Below are positions 17,432-25,626 of a stretch of DNA of 64,000 nucleotides, piece after piece. The notes below the pieces were generated by a model. It ran no database searches. It was not told where the DNA came from and saw only the letters and a list, made by a program, of their open reading frames with translations. Position 1 is the stretch's first letter. The number at the start of each line of letters is the position of its first letter. Source of the DNA: Promineifilum sp. (GTDB lineage Bacteria > Chloroflexota > Anaerolineae > Promineifilales > Promineifilaceae); contig JACKBY010000008.1 in NCBI GenBank assembly GCA_020634335.1, positions 62,001 to 126,000 on the forward strand, given 5' to 3'. The position numbers and the translations under genes are program-made.

Positions 17432-17530
17432 GTGAATACCTTACCTTATTATTTGAAATTTCTTACCGCCGGTCGTCGCCAACGGCGCGGCCTTGGGTTA
17501 CTCAGCCCATCCGGGTGATGGGCTTGTCGA

Positions 17531-18646
17531 TTAACGTTTGGCGAGGTGGCCGACCCGGCGCCAGGAGTTGCGCGCCATGCCGCGCACGTAATCCAGACCA
17601 CGGGAACGCCATAGCTCGTAGTAATGGGCCAGCAGATCGACCCCGCTGCGGGCCACCCAATAGGGGGCCTTGGCGCGGCTGCCGAACGAATTGTCCTGCA
17701 ACGCATACCCCAGCTCGACCATTTCGTGACCGTTTAGCATCTGGCAGAGGCTGACGACATCGGGCGACAACTTATTTTGCCATTTGCCGACGGCGCTGCG
17801 ATCGATGCCCGCGGCCGGCCCCGCACCCGAGCGAACGGTGGTGTTGCTCCAACCCACATCGAGCATGACCGGATCGAACGCGAGATCCAAAAACCCGCAT
17901 AACCGCCGAACGGCCCCTTCCGGGTCTGACGCGAGGTCTTCATAGCGCAAACGAAACAGGGCATCCGGGTAGCGGGCGAAGGCCGTGGTCCCGGCACGAA
18001 CGGCCGCTCGCCAACCGAGGCTGTCGCGCAGCGGGTCGTAGCCTTTCGTCGTTTGCATCCGGGCCCCGATGGCCTGACCGTACCGTTCCGACCAATCGCT
18101 GTGCTTGCGCACCTTCTTGGAAGCCAAAACGTCGCGCGGGTCGCGCACCAGCTCAATGATGCGCGCGTCCGGCAAGGCATTGACGATCTGATCGACGTAG
18201 AAGATGTGGCTGGGGGTCTTTTCGATCCAGTGTGATTTGCCGGCGGCGGCGGCAATGGTCTCAAAGACAAGCGAGAAGATAGCCTGGTAATCGCGGTTAG
18301 CCTTGGCGGCGATGATAATGTGGCGAGTCAGCTCTTCGTCCGGCTGGAACTGTACCGCTTCCAATTCGGCCTCGGCCGCCGTCAGGGGAGGCCAGTCGAA
18401 GGCGGTCTTTTTGATGAGAAAGCGGACGTACTCTTCGAGGACGGCGTCGTCTTGCAGCCTGGGGAACCGTTGGGGCAGGGTGTGGGCCAACTGGTCGAAG
18501 AACATGGTCTCGGCCCGAATACTGAAAACGTCCGGGTGGCGGCCGATGACCTTGCGCAAGAGGGTTGTGCCCGAATGCATGTAGCCGACGATAAAGATCG
18601 GTCGCGATGCGTGCGGGGAGTCGGCGGGCTGTTTCACCGGGTTCAT
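17531..18646 (-). CDS. PAPS-dependent sulfotransferase
   Basis: The 371-residue protein has the phosphosulfate loop PIFIVGYMHSGTTLLRKV at about 17-34, a RAETMFF segment, and a 3'-phosphate site region IIELVRDPRDVLASKK. It is a paralogue of the protein at 2460-3572; both share GY(M/I)H(S/T)GT and ELVRDPR and a similar length. The two copies lie 14 kb apart in one operon, which suggests duplication and divergence toward different acceptor hydroxyls. It is predicted cytosolic. It lies 36 nt after the GT4 gene and about 100 nt before the aminotransferase gene. Confidence 0.86.
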   Translation of the reverse strand: MNPVKQPADSPHASRPIFIVGYMHSGTTLLRKVIGRHPDVFSIRAETMFFDQLAHTLPQRFPRLQDDAVLEEYVRFLIKKTAFDWPPLTAAEAELEAVQFQPDEELTRHIIIAAKANRDYQAIFSLVFETIAAAAGKSHWIEKTPSHIFYVDQIVNALPDARIIELVRDPRDVLASKKVRKHSDWSERYGQAIGARMQTTKGYDPLRDSLGWRAAVRAGTTAFARYPDALFRLRYEDLASDPEGAVRRLCGFLDLAFDPVMLDVGWSNTTVRSGAGPAAGIDRSAVGKWQNKLSPDVVSLCQMLNGHEMVELGYALQDNSFGSRAKAPYWVARSGVDLLAHYYELWRSRGLDYVRGMARNSWRRVGHLAKR

Positions 18647-18682
18647 GCTCGATGTCGCTCCTCGGGCGGGCGAAGATTCGGC

Positions 18683-19891
18683 TCAGCGCGACTCCACGCC
18701 GATTTGACCGGCCGCCGTCCGGGCATAGTTGTGGCGGCTCAGGCCATAAACCAGGGCGGCCTTCAGCTTGGCGGCATTGGCCGCATAGGTCCAGCCGTGG
18801 ACGTCGTCTTGGGCTTCTCGCCCCAATTGGGCCAACTCCGTGCGGCTTTTCCAAATGTGATGCAGAACATTGACCAGCGTCTCTTCATCGACGCCGTCAG
18901 CCCAGAAGGCATAGCGTCCGTCGCCGACCACGTCGGTGTGGCATTTGTTGCTGGTTGCCAAAACGGGCATTCCGGCGGCCATGTATTCAAACAGTTTGAT
19001 GGGGCTGGACGCTTCGTACTTGACGTCATCAACTTCGGGCAGCGACGTGACCCCGACGTGAGCGCGGGCCAAAATGTGGGGTACCTCTTCGTGGGGCACC
19101 GGCCGCTCAACGCGCACAGCGCGATTGCCGGTGGCGGCCACCAACTCCAGTTCTTCTTTGAGTGGGCCGTCTCCGTAGAGGCTGAGAACAAATGCCTGTC
19201 CCTCATTTACCGCCCGGTTCACAGCGCGGCTGAGAGGCAACAGGTTGCGCTTGGCGAGAAACACGCCCACGTAAACCAGGCGGATCGGTTCATCCTGAAA
19301 CGGCCAATGGCGCGCGCCGGCCGCGGCCGCGAACCGCTCAGCCTCGACGCCGGACGGCCAGATGCCCCACAACTGCTTGGTGGGGATCTGCACCAATTCG
19401 GCCATGCGCGGGGTGATGGCCGTTTGGCCGTCGGCGAAGCGGGCCGCCAGGCGGGTGATCACATCGAACCAGGCCGTTCGCAGCCGGACTTTCAGGCTGG
19501 TGGTAGTGAAGTCCACCATGTCGCGGGTGTCCATGACCAGCCGGGGCCGCCGGCGGCCCAACAGGCGTAAGGGCAGCAACCACACGGCCGACAATTGGTG
19601 GAAGAGGATCACATCATAGTCGCGCAGGCGCGGCAACAGAAAACGCAGCAGGCCGAGATGGAACAGCACCTGTCCGAACAAGTAGACCGCCGGCCGCGGG
19701 ATATTTAGCACCTCGACGCCGCGATAGGAGTGTTTGCCGGCTGGGCCAATGGTAATCAGGGTGACGTCGACGCCCTGGCGGCGCAGCTCGCGCGTCGTAT
19801 CGACCCAGGTCGCCGAGTCGAGTTTGTCGGGCGTCACGGGGGAAACCCACAGGAGGCGCAGGCGGTCGACGGCCGGTGTCTCTTTGGTCAT
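18683..19891 (-). CDS. Family 4 glycosyltransferase
   Basis: The 402-residue GT-B protein starts with RLRLLWVSPVTPDKLDSATW, a GT4-like acceptor domain. It has DVILFHQLSAVWLLPLRLLG with a moderately hydrophobic stretch that may sit on the membrane. The donor domain includes RLVYVGVFLAKRNLLPLSR and SPIKLFEYMAAGMPVLATS, the E-x7-E-like retaining signature. It probably adds one sugar of the repeat unit. It lies between the WbpD-like acetyltransferase and a sulfotransferase, so it may use the diacetamido-uronate donor; that is inference. Confidence 0.85.
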   Translation of the reverse strand: MTKETPAVDRLRLLWVSPVTPDKLDSATWVDTTRELRRQGVDVTLITIGPAGKHSYRGVEVLNIPRPAVYLFGQVLFHLGLLRFLLPRLRDYDVILFHQLSAVWLLPLRLLGRRRPRLVMDTRDMVDFTTTSLKVRLRTAWFDVITRLAARFADGQTAITPRMAELVQIPTKQLWGIWPSGVEAERFAAAAGARHWPFQDEPIRLVYVGVFLAKRNLLPLSRAVNRAVNEGQAFVLSLYGDGPLKEELELVAATGNRAVRVERPVPHEEVPHILARAHVGVTSLPEVDDVKYEASSPIKLFEYMAAGMPVLATSNKCHTDVVGDGRYAFWADGVDEETLVNVLHHIWKSRTELAQLGREAQDDVHGWTYAANAAKLKAALVYGLSRHNYARTAAGQIGVESR

Positions 19892-19918
19892 AATCGTTAC
19901 AGTGTTGGCGGTGGCCGG

Positions 19919-20569
19919 TTAGCGGGCACCACAATCGTTTTTCAGCCCGTTGACGTAGGCTTTCTCGTCCTCGTGCAGAGGGCAGTCGATGTCATCGACC
20001 GACATCGCCACCCGCGCAGGATTGCCGTAGACGACGGCGCGCGCGGGCACGTCCTTGGTAACTACCGACCCCGCTCCAACCAGCGCGTACTCGCCGATGA
20101 CGACACGAGGCAGGATGGTGACGTTGACGCCGATGCGCGCGCCGCGTTTGATCGTCGGCCCGCCGGCATGGGTGCACTCTGCGCACAAGGGACGCATGTC
20201 GTTGGCGATGGAAACGCCGGGGGCCAGAAAGGCGTCGTCTTCGATGGTAGTGAACTGGGCGACGTAGACGTTGCTGTGAATCTTGACGTTGTTGCCGATC
20301 CGGCAGCCGTAGTCGATGACCGAGTTGCTCCAGATGCCGACGTTGTCGCCGATGACATTCTCTTCGCGGATGACGACGTTGTGGCCGGTTTGCAAGCCGC
20401 GGCCGATCGTCGTGCCGGCGTAGACGACCGTCCCGGCGCGCAGATTAGCACCGGGGCCGATGCGCAGCGTCCGATCGGCGATGGCGCGGCCGGTGGGGTA
20501 GCCGAGGCTAACGCCCTCATCCACCGCGCCCGGCTCTTCCAGCAGGACTTGTTCCGGCACGTTAAGCAT
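19919..20569 (-). CDS. Left-handed beta-helix N-acetyltransferase (WbpD-like)
   Basis: The 216-residue protein consists mostly of hexapeptide repeats (for example IGPGANLRAGTVVYAG, IGNNVKIHSNVYVAQ) with a loop carrying HAGGPTIKRGARIG. This is the LbH fold of acetyl-CoA-dependent sugar acyltransferases. WbpD acetylates the 3-amino group of UDP-GlcNAc(3NH2)A. Its start overlaps the end of the dehydrogenase gene by eight bases, and the aminotransferase gene is in the same operon, so the WbpB-WbpE-WbpD chain is complete here. Serine or other sugar O-acetyltransferases share the fold, so specificity rests on context. Confidence 0.88.
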   Translation of the reverse strand: MLNVPEQVLLEEPGAVDEGVSLGYPTGRAIADRTLRIGPGANLRAGTVVYAGTTIGRGLQTGHNVVIREENVIGDNVGIWSNSVIDYGCRIGNNVKIHSNVYVAQFTTIEDDAFLAPGVSIANDMRPLCAECTHAGGPTIKRGARIGVNVTILPRVVIGEYALVGAGSVVTKDVPARAVVYGNPARVAMSVDDIDCPLHEDEKAYVNGLKNDCGAR

Positions 20570-21635
20570 GGGTCAGTTCCTTGCTGTGTTTAATTGTGGA
20601 TGAGTCCACGTGACCGTTCTGGGTCAGGTAAACCGTTTCGCCGCCGTTTTTCATCGAGCGCTGGGCTGCTTCGACAACCCGCACGACGGACATCCCGTTG
20701 TGACCGTCGGTCTGGGGTTGCTGGCCGTCGCGCGCGCATTCCAGGAAGTGCTGGCATTGCACCCGCAGGGGTTCATCGAAGCGGATGTAGGGAATGATCA
20801 CATCGCCGTAATGATAGGCAAAACTGAACTCGCCAAAGGTGTCGGTGTGGCGAATGGCCTTGACACCCTTGTCATAGATCTTGATCTTTTCCAGCGGCTC
20901 CACGTCATCGTAGATGACCATTTTCTTGCTGCCCACCACGGTGATGCGCCGCTGCTTCGACGGATCGAGCCAGCTGGAGCGGATGTGGGCCAGGACGTTG
21001 CCGGGGAACATCATGGTGGTGTAGGCCACGTCCTCGATGCCGTCCTGGACGCAGGCGGAGCCATGCGTGTTGACGCTGATGGGATCGGCGTCCAACAGAT
21101 AGCGCAAGATGGAAATATCGTGGGGAGCCAGATCCCACACGACGTTTGCCTTGGTCTGGAACAGGCCCAGACTGGCGCGAATGGCGTCGATGTAATAGAT
21201 ATCGCCCAGCTCGCCGCTCTGAATCATGTGCTTCACGGCGCGGACGGCCGAGTTGTATTCGAAGGTGTGTCCCACCATCAGGACGCAGTTGTTGTCCTCG
21301 GCCACCTGAATAAGTGATTTCGCGTCTTCGCTGTTCAGCGTGATGGGTTTTTCCACCAGCACGTGCAGCCCGTGCTCCATGCAATTGCGGGCAATGTCAT
21401 AGTGCGTGGCCGGTGGTGTAGCGATCACCACGGCATCGAGATTCATGTCGAACAAGTCCCGGTAGTCGCGCGTGGAGCGCTCGATTTGCGGGAAGCGCTG
21501 CATCATTCGATTGAGCGGTTCTTGCTGCAGGTCGGAGATGGCGATCACTTGCGCGCCGGGAATCTCGATAAAGTTGCGAATAAGGTTTGGGCCCCAGTAG
21601 CCGCAGCCAATGGCGCCGATGCGGAGATCGGTCAT
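20562..21635 (-). CDS. Gfo/Idh/MocA-family sugar dehydrogenase (WbpB/WlbA-like)
   Basis: The 357-residue protein begins MTDLRIGAIGCGYWGPNLIRNF, with the GxGxxG NAD-binding turn, and has the family's catalytic EKPITLN motif near residue 95. WbpB/WlbA oxidises C3 of UDP-GlcNAcA and passes the ketone to the WbpE aminotransferase. The locus has both following enzymes. I start at the ATG at 21635, after GAGG; a GTG at 21647 would overlap the upstream sugar transferase. A UDP-GlcNAc 6-dehydrogenase (WbpA), which supplies the substrate, is not in the window. It is cytosolic. Confidence 0.88.
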   Translation of the reverse strand: MTDLRIGAIGCGYWGPNLIRNFIEIPGAQVIAISDLQQEPLNRMMQRFPQIERSTRDYRDLFDMNLDAVVIATPPATHYDIARNCMEHGLHVLVEKPITLNSEDAKSLIQVAEDNNCVLMVGHTFEYNSAVRAVKHMIQSGELGDIYYIDAIRASLGLFQTKANVVWDLAPHDISILRYLLDADPISVNTHGSACVQDGIEDVAYTTMMFPGNVLAHIRSSWLDPSKQRRITVVGSKKMVIYDDVEPLEKIKIYDKGVKAIRHTDTFGEFSFAYHYGDVIIPYIRFDEPLRVQCQHFLECARDGQQPQTDGHNGMSVVRVVEAAQRSMKNGGETVYLTQNGHVDSSTIKHSKELTHA

Positions 21636-21636
21636 G

Positions 21637-22428
21637 TTAACGAGCACCTCTACCCTTGATGGCGGCCGTAACCGTCATGAAGATGATTTTGATATCCAGC
21701 TCCAACGATTGGCGGCGGATGTAATCGACATCCATGCGCACCATTTCTTCAAAGCTGGTCGCGCTGCGGCCTCGCACCTGCCACCAACCGGAGATGCCCG
21801 GCACCGTGCGCAGACGGTCGTGGTGGTGGTAGAGGTACAACTCCACCTCATAAGGGATGGGCGGCCGCGGGCCAACCAGGCTCATGTCTCCCAACAGGAC
21901 ATTCCAGAATTGGGGCAGTTCGTCCAGGCTGGTCTTGCGCAAAAAGCTGCCGACGCGTGTCACGCGCGGATCTTGCACCAGTTTGTATTTGGCGTCTTCC
22001 GCCTGTTGGGCCGACTGTAATTCGGCCATGCGTTTTTCATCTCCGGCGATGTAGGCTTCGATGAACTGGCGGTGGATGGTTGACTTGGCGTCGACGCGCA
22101 TCGTGCGAAACTTGAAAATGGTGAAGGGAACCTCTTCCCAGTAGATGCGGCCGTTGTGAACGCGCCGCTTGGCGGTGATGCGCTCCTGGCGGAAGATGGC
22201 TGGGCCGGGAGAGTCCCACTTGATGAGCAGGGCAATGAATGCCATCAGCGGCAGAAGGAAAACCATCGAAAGCGTGACGATGGTCAAGTCTATCACCCGT
22301 TTGGCGAAAAAGTAAAATGAATCCGCCTCTTCCTGTTCGGCGCTGATTGCCGGACCCATCGTCCATTGTAATACTTTTTGCTCTTCCATCTCGCTAAGTT
22401 TTCCTTTTTCGTCCACCAAGCTTCTCAT
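21637..22428 (-). CDS. Initiating sugar-phosphate (polyprenyl phosphate) transferase
   Basis: The 263-residue protein has one clear membrane segment (about 48-70). It then has the catalytic core of the bacterial sugar transferase family: IFKFRTMRVDA, KTSLDELPQFWNV, GDMSLVGPRPP and VPGISGWWQVRGRS. Such enzymes load the first sugar-1-phosphate onto undecaprenyl phosphate at the inner face of the membrane. It is the short, PglC/WcaJ-C-terminal type and lacks the large N-terminal CoA-binding-like and multi-helix region of full WcaJ. It is the first gene of the minus-strand operon, about 175 nt after the predicted transcription start, which suits an initiating enzyme. Confidence 0.92.
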   Translation of the reverse strand: MRSLVDEKGKLSEMEEQKVLQWTMGPAISAEQEEADSFYFFAKRVIDLTIVTLSMVFLLPLMAFIALLIKWDSPGPAIFRQERITAKRRVHNGRIYWEEVPFTIFKFRTMRVDAKSTIHRQFIEAYIAGDEKRMAELQSAQQAEDAKYKLVQDPRVTRVGSFLRKTSLDELPQFWNVLLGDMSLVGPRPPIPYEVELYLYHHHDRLRTVPGISGWWQVRGRSATSFEEMVRMDVDYIRRQSLELDIKIIFMTVTAAIKGRGAR

Positions 22429-22609
22429 CGTTTTCTTGGCTCACTTGGACCTGCACGCGGATTCCTATACCTTTCTTAGCACGTAAAACTTACGAACAGG
22501 CTAACGGTTTGATTTCGAGCCGGTGCCTGTTGTTGGGTAAACTGCTCGAATACGATCTGATCCTCATGCTATCGGGGTGACCTTACGGGCCATGTTAAGG
22601 TTGGGAAAT

Positions 22610-22638
22610 TTTATAAAAGTGACCCAAAGTCGGTCCAA
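22610..22638 (-). promoter_or_regulatory. Promoter of the polysaccharide operon
   Basis: On the minus strand, TTGGAC (22638-22633) and TATAAA (22615-22610) are separated by 17 bp, a near-consensus sigma-70-type promoter. It would start transcription near 22603 and give a leader of about 175 nt before the sugar transferase gene. It diverges from a second strong promoter at 22706-22734. Confidence 0.65.
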
Positions 22639-22649
22639 ACGGCGATAAT

Positions 22650-22700
22650 GTTGTAATTTTGCAATATTTTTACATTACAACGTATTGTATTAGTACAATA
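22650..22700. promoter_or_regulatory. Two inverted repeats between divergent promoters (putative operators)
   Basis: The first repeat has 8-bp arms GTTGTAAT (22650-22657) and ATTACAAC (22674-22681). The second has 7-bp arms TATTGTA (22683-22689) and TACAATA (22694-22700) around a TTAG spacer. Both contain TTGTA/TACAA half-sites and sit in an AT-rich patch upstream of both -35 boxes. A dimeric regulator bound here could control the polysaccharide operon and the beta-helix genes together. No candidate regulator gene is adjacent. Confidence 0.5.
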
Positions 22701-22705
22701 TTTGC

Positions 22706-22734
22706 TTGCTAAGGGCAGAGGCGGCCATTATAAT
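22706..22734 (+). promoter_or_regulatory. Promoter of the beta-helix gene pair
   Basis: TTGCTA (22706-22711) and a perfect TATAAT (22729-22734) are 17 bp apart. Transcription would start near 22741, leaving an unusually long untranslated leader of about 294 nt before the start codon at 23035. Confidence 0.65.
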
Positions 22735-22740
22735 TTACCC

Positions 22741-23034
22741 ATGGGCACTAATAACGATGGCCCGGTATGGTGTTGCGATTAATGAGGTCGGGGGCAAGTC
22801 TACGGCACGGGAAGGCCGGTAGCTGGCCCCGCAAAATCCCCCTCAGCCACTGTCCACCGGCGCCCTCTCTGCCTATTCTCGTTGTAACGGCACGTAGTAC
22901 TTCAGTCGTGTAATGGTTGTGGCGTCGCTCGCGCCCGAGCGGCTGGGGCGAGACCGTACCGGCTCGTCGTCAATCACCCGGCGCGAAGGATGCTTGGCGC
23001 ATCCTGACTAAAGGAAAAAGGGAGAACCAGAGCC
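22741..23034 (+). ncRNA. Long 5' leader with pairable GC-rich segments (candidate cis-regulatory RNA)
   Basis: The 294 nt between the predicted start site and the first codon contain no convincing ORF and several segments that can pair. GGGGG (22790-22794) can pair with CCCCC (22838-22842). GCCGGT (22815-22820) can pair with ACCGGC (22856-22861). Close before the ribosome binding site there is a GGATGC/GCATCC hairpin. Parts recall known riboswitches (CCCCGCAA and AGCCACTG of cobalamin elements, CACGGG and GGTAGC of cyclic-di-GMP elements), but no full consensus is present. It is therefore a candidate structured leader, not an identified riboswitch. The ribosome binding site is GGGAG, ten bases before the ATG. 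Confidence 0.3.
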
Positions 23035-25572
23035 ATGGGCACTACATATTACGTTTCGGCGGCCAAAGGGAACAACAACAATCCCGGAAACCAGCCGGAT
23101 AAGCCGCTACGCACGATTCAGGCGGCCATCAACAAGGCGCAGGCCGGCGATCGCGTCGCCATCAGCGGCGGCACCTATGCCGAGCGCCTGCACATCCAGA
23201 AGCCGGGTGCGATCGATGCACCAATCGTCATTGCCGCACAAGAGGGGGAATCAGCCGTCATCGATGGCGCGGACCTCGTCATCCCCCGCGACACGGCACT
23301 GGTAGCTGTTCAGCAAAGCCAGGCGATCACCATCAGCGGCCTGACCATCCGCAACGCCGGCGGGATCGGTCTCGCTATCAGCAAATCCAGCCAAATCACC
23401 GTTCGAGAGACGACCGTCGATTCCAGCTATGCCGGTGGCCTGCACGTGACGCAGAGCGATAACGTGCTCGTCGAGAAATGCCGGATCTTCAACTGTGGAC
23501 GACGCTTCCTGGCCCACGGCCCGGAGCGAAACAATGTGGCTCTTCTAACCCGGCACTCCAACGACCTGACCCTTCGCGAGAATCAAGTGTACGAGAACTC
23601 GGATGAGGGCATTGCCGTCTCGCTCGGCAGCAAGAACGTCGTTGTCAGCAAGAACGTCTGCTACGACAATCGCAACGGGCAAATCGGCATCACGTCGGCC
23701 GTGGACGTAGTCGTTGAGGCCAATCTTTGCTATCACACCGGGCGGCCGCAGTTTCTCACCCTGAATCAGCAGCGCGGTCCCGGCATTACCAAGCACGACT
23801 TGTGGCAGTATGAAACCCGCGGCTTGTGGCACACGCGCAATGTTCGGGTCATCAACAACATCGTCATCGGTTGCGGCGTTGGCCTGCGGGCCGGCCGGCG
23901 CAAGGGCAAGTTCAGCCGGGTGCAGATCAGCCATAACACGATTCTGAACAGCACCCGGCAAGCCATTGACATCGGGCTTCGCACCACCAGCACCAAGAGC
24001 TATATCGAAAACAACCTGATCGCCACGACCAACGGCGCGGAACTGGCCCACGCGTTGGGCGGCGAAGGGATCGTGTGGCGACACAATCTGTGGTCGGCCT
24101 TCCCCGGAGAACAGGTCTACAACCCGTCAAGCGACGTCATCAATCCCGACATCGGCCTGGCCAATGCCAACGCCGCGGTCAGCGCCGGGCAAGTCTCGGT
24201 CGATGCCTATAAGCTGGTCGACAGTTCGCCGGCCATTGATCATGGTATCCGGCGCAACGGCGACGTGCTGCTGGACTTTTGGGGCGTCACTCGCGACGGG
24301 CAACCCGACATCGGCGCCCACGAGTTCCCCAACGGCAGCAGCGACGAGCCGGGGGACGATCTCGATTTGCCGCCCGACGGCACGCGCGTCACCAAGGGTC
24401 TGGTCGCTTTGTACGAATTCAAGGAGGGACAAGGCCGGCAAGTGCGCGATGTTAGCGGCGTGGGCGATCTGCTCCATTTGCGCATTATGAACGAAGGCGG
24501 GGTGACGTGGTCGGAACGGGGCCTTAAACTGGACGAACCGTCGCTGCTCACCTCCGAGCGACCGGCGACCAAGATCATTAATGCCTGCCGCTCGACCCAT
24601 GAAATCACGCTGGAAGCCTGGATTGAGCCGGCCAACTTGACGCAGGATGGCCCGGCGCGCATCATCAGCATCTCGAAGAGCAAGACTGAACGCAATGTTA
24701 CCCTGGGTCAGGGGCTCCACGGCAACCAGCCGGCCGATCTGTACATGGTGCGGCTGCGCACGTCGCAGACGTCGATCAATGGCTTGCCCGCGGTCGTCTC
24801 GCCGGCCGGCTCGGCCGCCGCCGACCTGACCCACGTCGTCTATACGCGCCACAAGAACAAGCGGGCCACGCTCTACATCAACGGGCAAGATCGCGGCGTG
24901 CTCGACATCGACGGCAATTTTGACACCTGGGACGATAAAATGCCGCTGCTTTTGGGCAACGAGCTGAGCGAGGATCGGCCGTGGTCGGGTTTGTTGAACC
25001 TGTGCGCGGTCTACTCGCGCGCGTTGACTCCGGCCGAGGTGCTGCACAATTACGAGGCCGCCGTCCAGAGCGATGTGGCCATCTCGGCCGAATTCAGCAT
25101 TTTGCCGGGCGATGAGTTGGGAATCGCCCCGCACGTGGTCGAGTTCGATTCATCCGAGAGCTTCGCCGCGGCCACCATCACCACTTATTTTTGGGAGTTC
25201 GGCGACGGCCAAACCGCCAATCGCGCCAATCCCACCTACACCTACACGGCACCGGGCATCTATACCGTCTCGCTGACGATCACCGACGCCAACGGCCTGA
25301 CCGACAAGGTGACCAAGGAACGATTGATCGCCGTCGTCGAAACGCCGGTCGCCCCGCTGCCGGCCGACTACGCACGGTTTATTCTGGTGAATATCGAGAA
25401 CTCCAACGTGCTGGCGTTCGGCGTGCAGTACCCCGATCTGCGCTGCACGCTGATGTGGAACGACGTACCCTATCATATGAGTGTCTACAGCGACGTCGAC
25501 GACGTGGCGCGAAACCACACCGGAACAAACGCCGTCGAGTTGATCTGGGTCGATGTATTAGAAGAAGAATAG
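23035..25572 (+). CDS. Large beta-helix protein with LamG-like, PKD and unknown C-terminal domains
   Basis: The 845-residue protein begins TTYYVSAAKGNNNNPGNQ followed by KPLRTIQAAI, the start of a DUF1565/pectate-lyase-like right-handed beta-helix. This runs to about residue 430 with repeats such as RNAGGIGLAIS and YENSDEGIAVS. A LamG-like domain follows (GLVALYEFKEGQGR to ALTPAEVLHNYEA), then a PKD domain (WEFGDGQTANRANPTYTYT). The last 70 residues are a small module (ARFILVNIENSNVLAFG, QYPDLRC, MWND) shared with the next gene. No signal peptide is visible although the domains are extracellular types. It could bind, trim or epimerise the polysaccharide made by the divergent operon; no catalytic residues are identified. 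Confidence 0.8.
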   Translation: MGTTYYVSAAKGNNNNPGNQPDKPLRTIQAAINKAQAGDRVAISGGTYAERLHIQKPGAIDAPIVIAAQEGESAVIDGADLVIPRDTALVAVQQSQAITISGLTIRNAGGIGLAISKSSQITVRETTVDSSYAGGLHVTQSDNVLVEKCRIFNCGRRFLAHGPERNNVALLTRHSNDLTLRENQVYENSDEGIAVSLGSKNVVVSKNVCYDNRNGQIGITSAVDVVVEANLCYHTGRPQFLTLNQQRGPGITKHDLWQYETRGLWHTRNVRVINNIVIGCGVGLRAGRRKGKFSRVQISHNTILNSTRQAIDIGLRTTSTKSYIENNLIATTNGAELAHALGGEGIVWRHNLWSAFPGEQVYNPSSDVINPDIGLANANAAVSAGQVSVDAYKLVDSSPAIDHGIRRNGDVLLDFWGVTRDGQPDIGAHEFPNGSSDEPGDDLDLPPDGTRVTKGLVALYEFKEGQGRQVRDVSGVGDLLHLRIMNEGGVTWSERGLKLDEPSLLTSERPATKIINACRSTHEITLEAWIEPANLTQDGPARIISISKSKTERNVTLGQGLHGNQPADLYMVRLRTSQTSINGLPAVVSPAGSAAADLTHVVYTRHKNKRATLYINGQDRGVLDIDGNFDTWDDKMPLLLGNELSEDRPWSGLLNLCAVYSRALTPAEVLHNYEAAVQSDVAISAEFSILPGDELGIAPHVVEFDSSESFAAATITTYFWEFGDGQTANRANPTYTYTAPGIYTVSLTITDANGLTDKVTKERLIAVVETPVAPLPADYARFILVNIENSNVLAFGVQYPDLRCTLMWNDVPYHMSVYSDVDDVARNHTGTNAVELIWVDVLEEE

Positions 25573-25626
25573 ACTTGCGCGGTCGTAACCCGGCAAGAAA
25601 GAGAAGGCTGATAAGGTAGGACAACT

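Noticed and set aside
16271..17518. Long plus-strand ORF of 415 codons
   Set aside because: It is antisense to a clear DegT aminotransferase and has no recognisable motif or ribosome binding site.
22741..22900. Cobalamin or cyclic-di-GMP riboswitch
   Set aside because: Only fragments match (CCCCGCAA and AGCCACTG; CACGGG and GGTAGC). The GCAAA/GACGCAAAGCC core of the cyclic-di-GMP element and the B12 box are missing, so I list only an unnamed leader.
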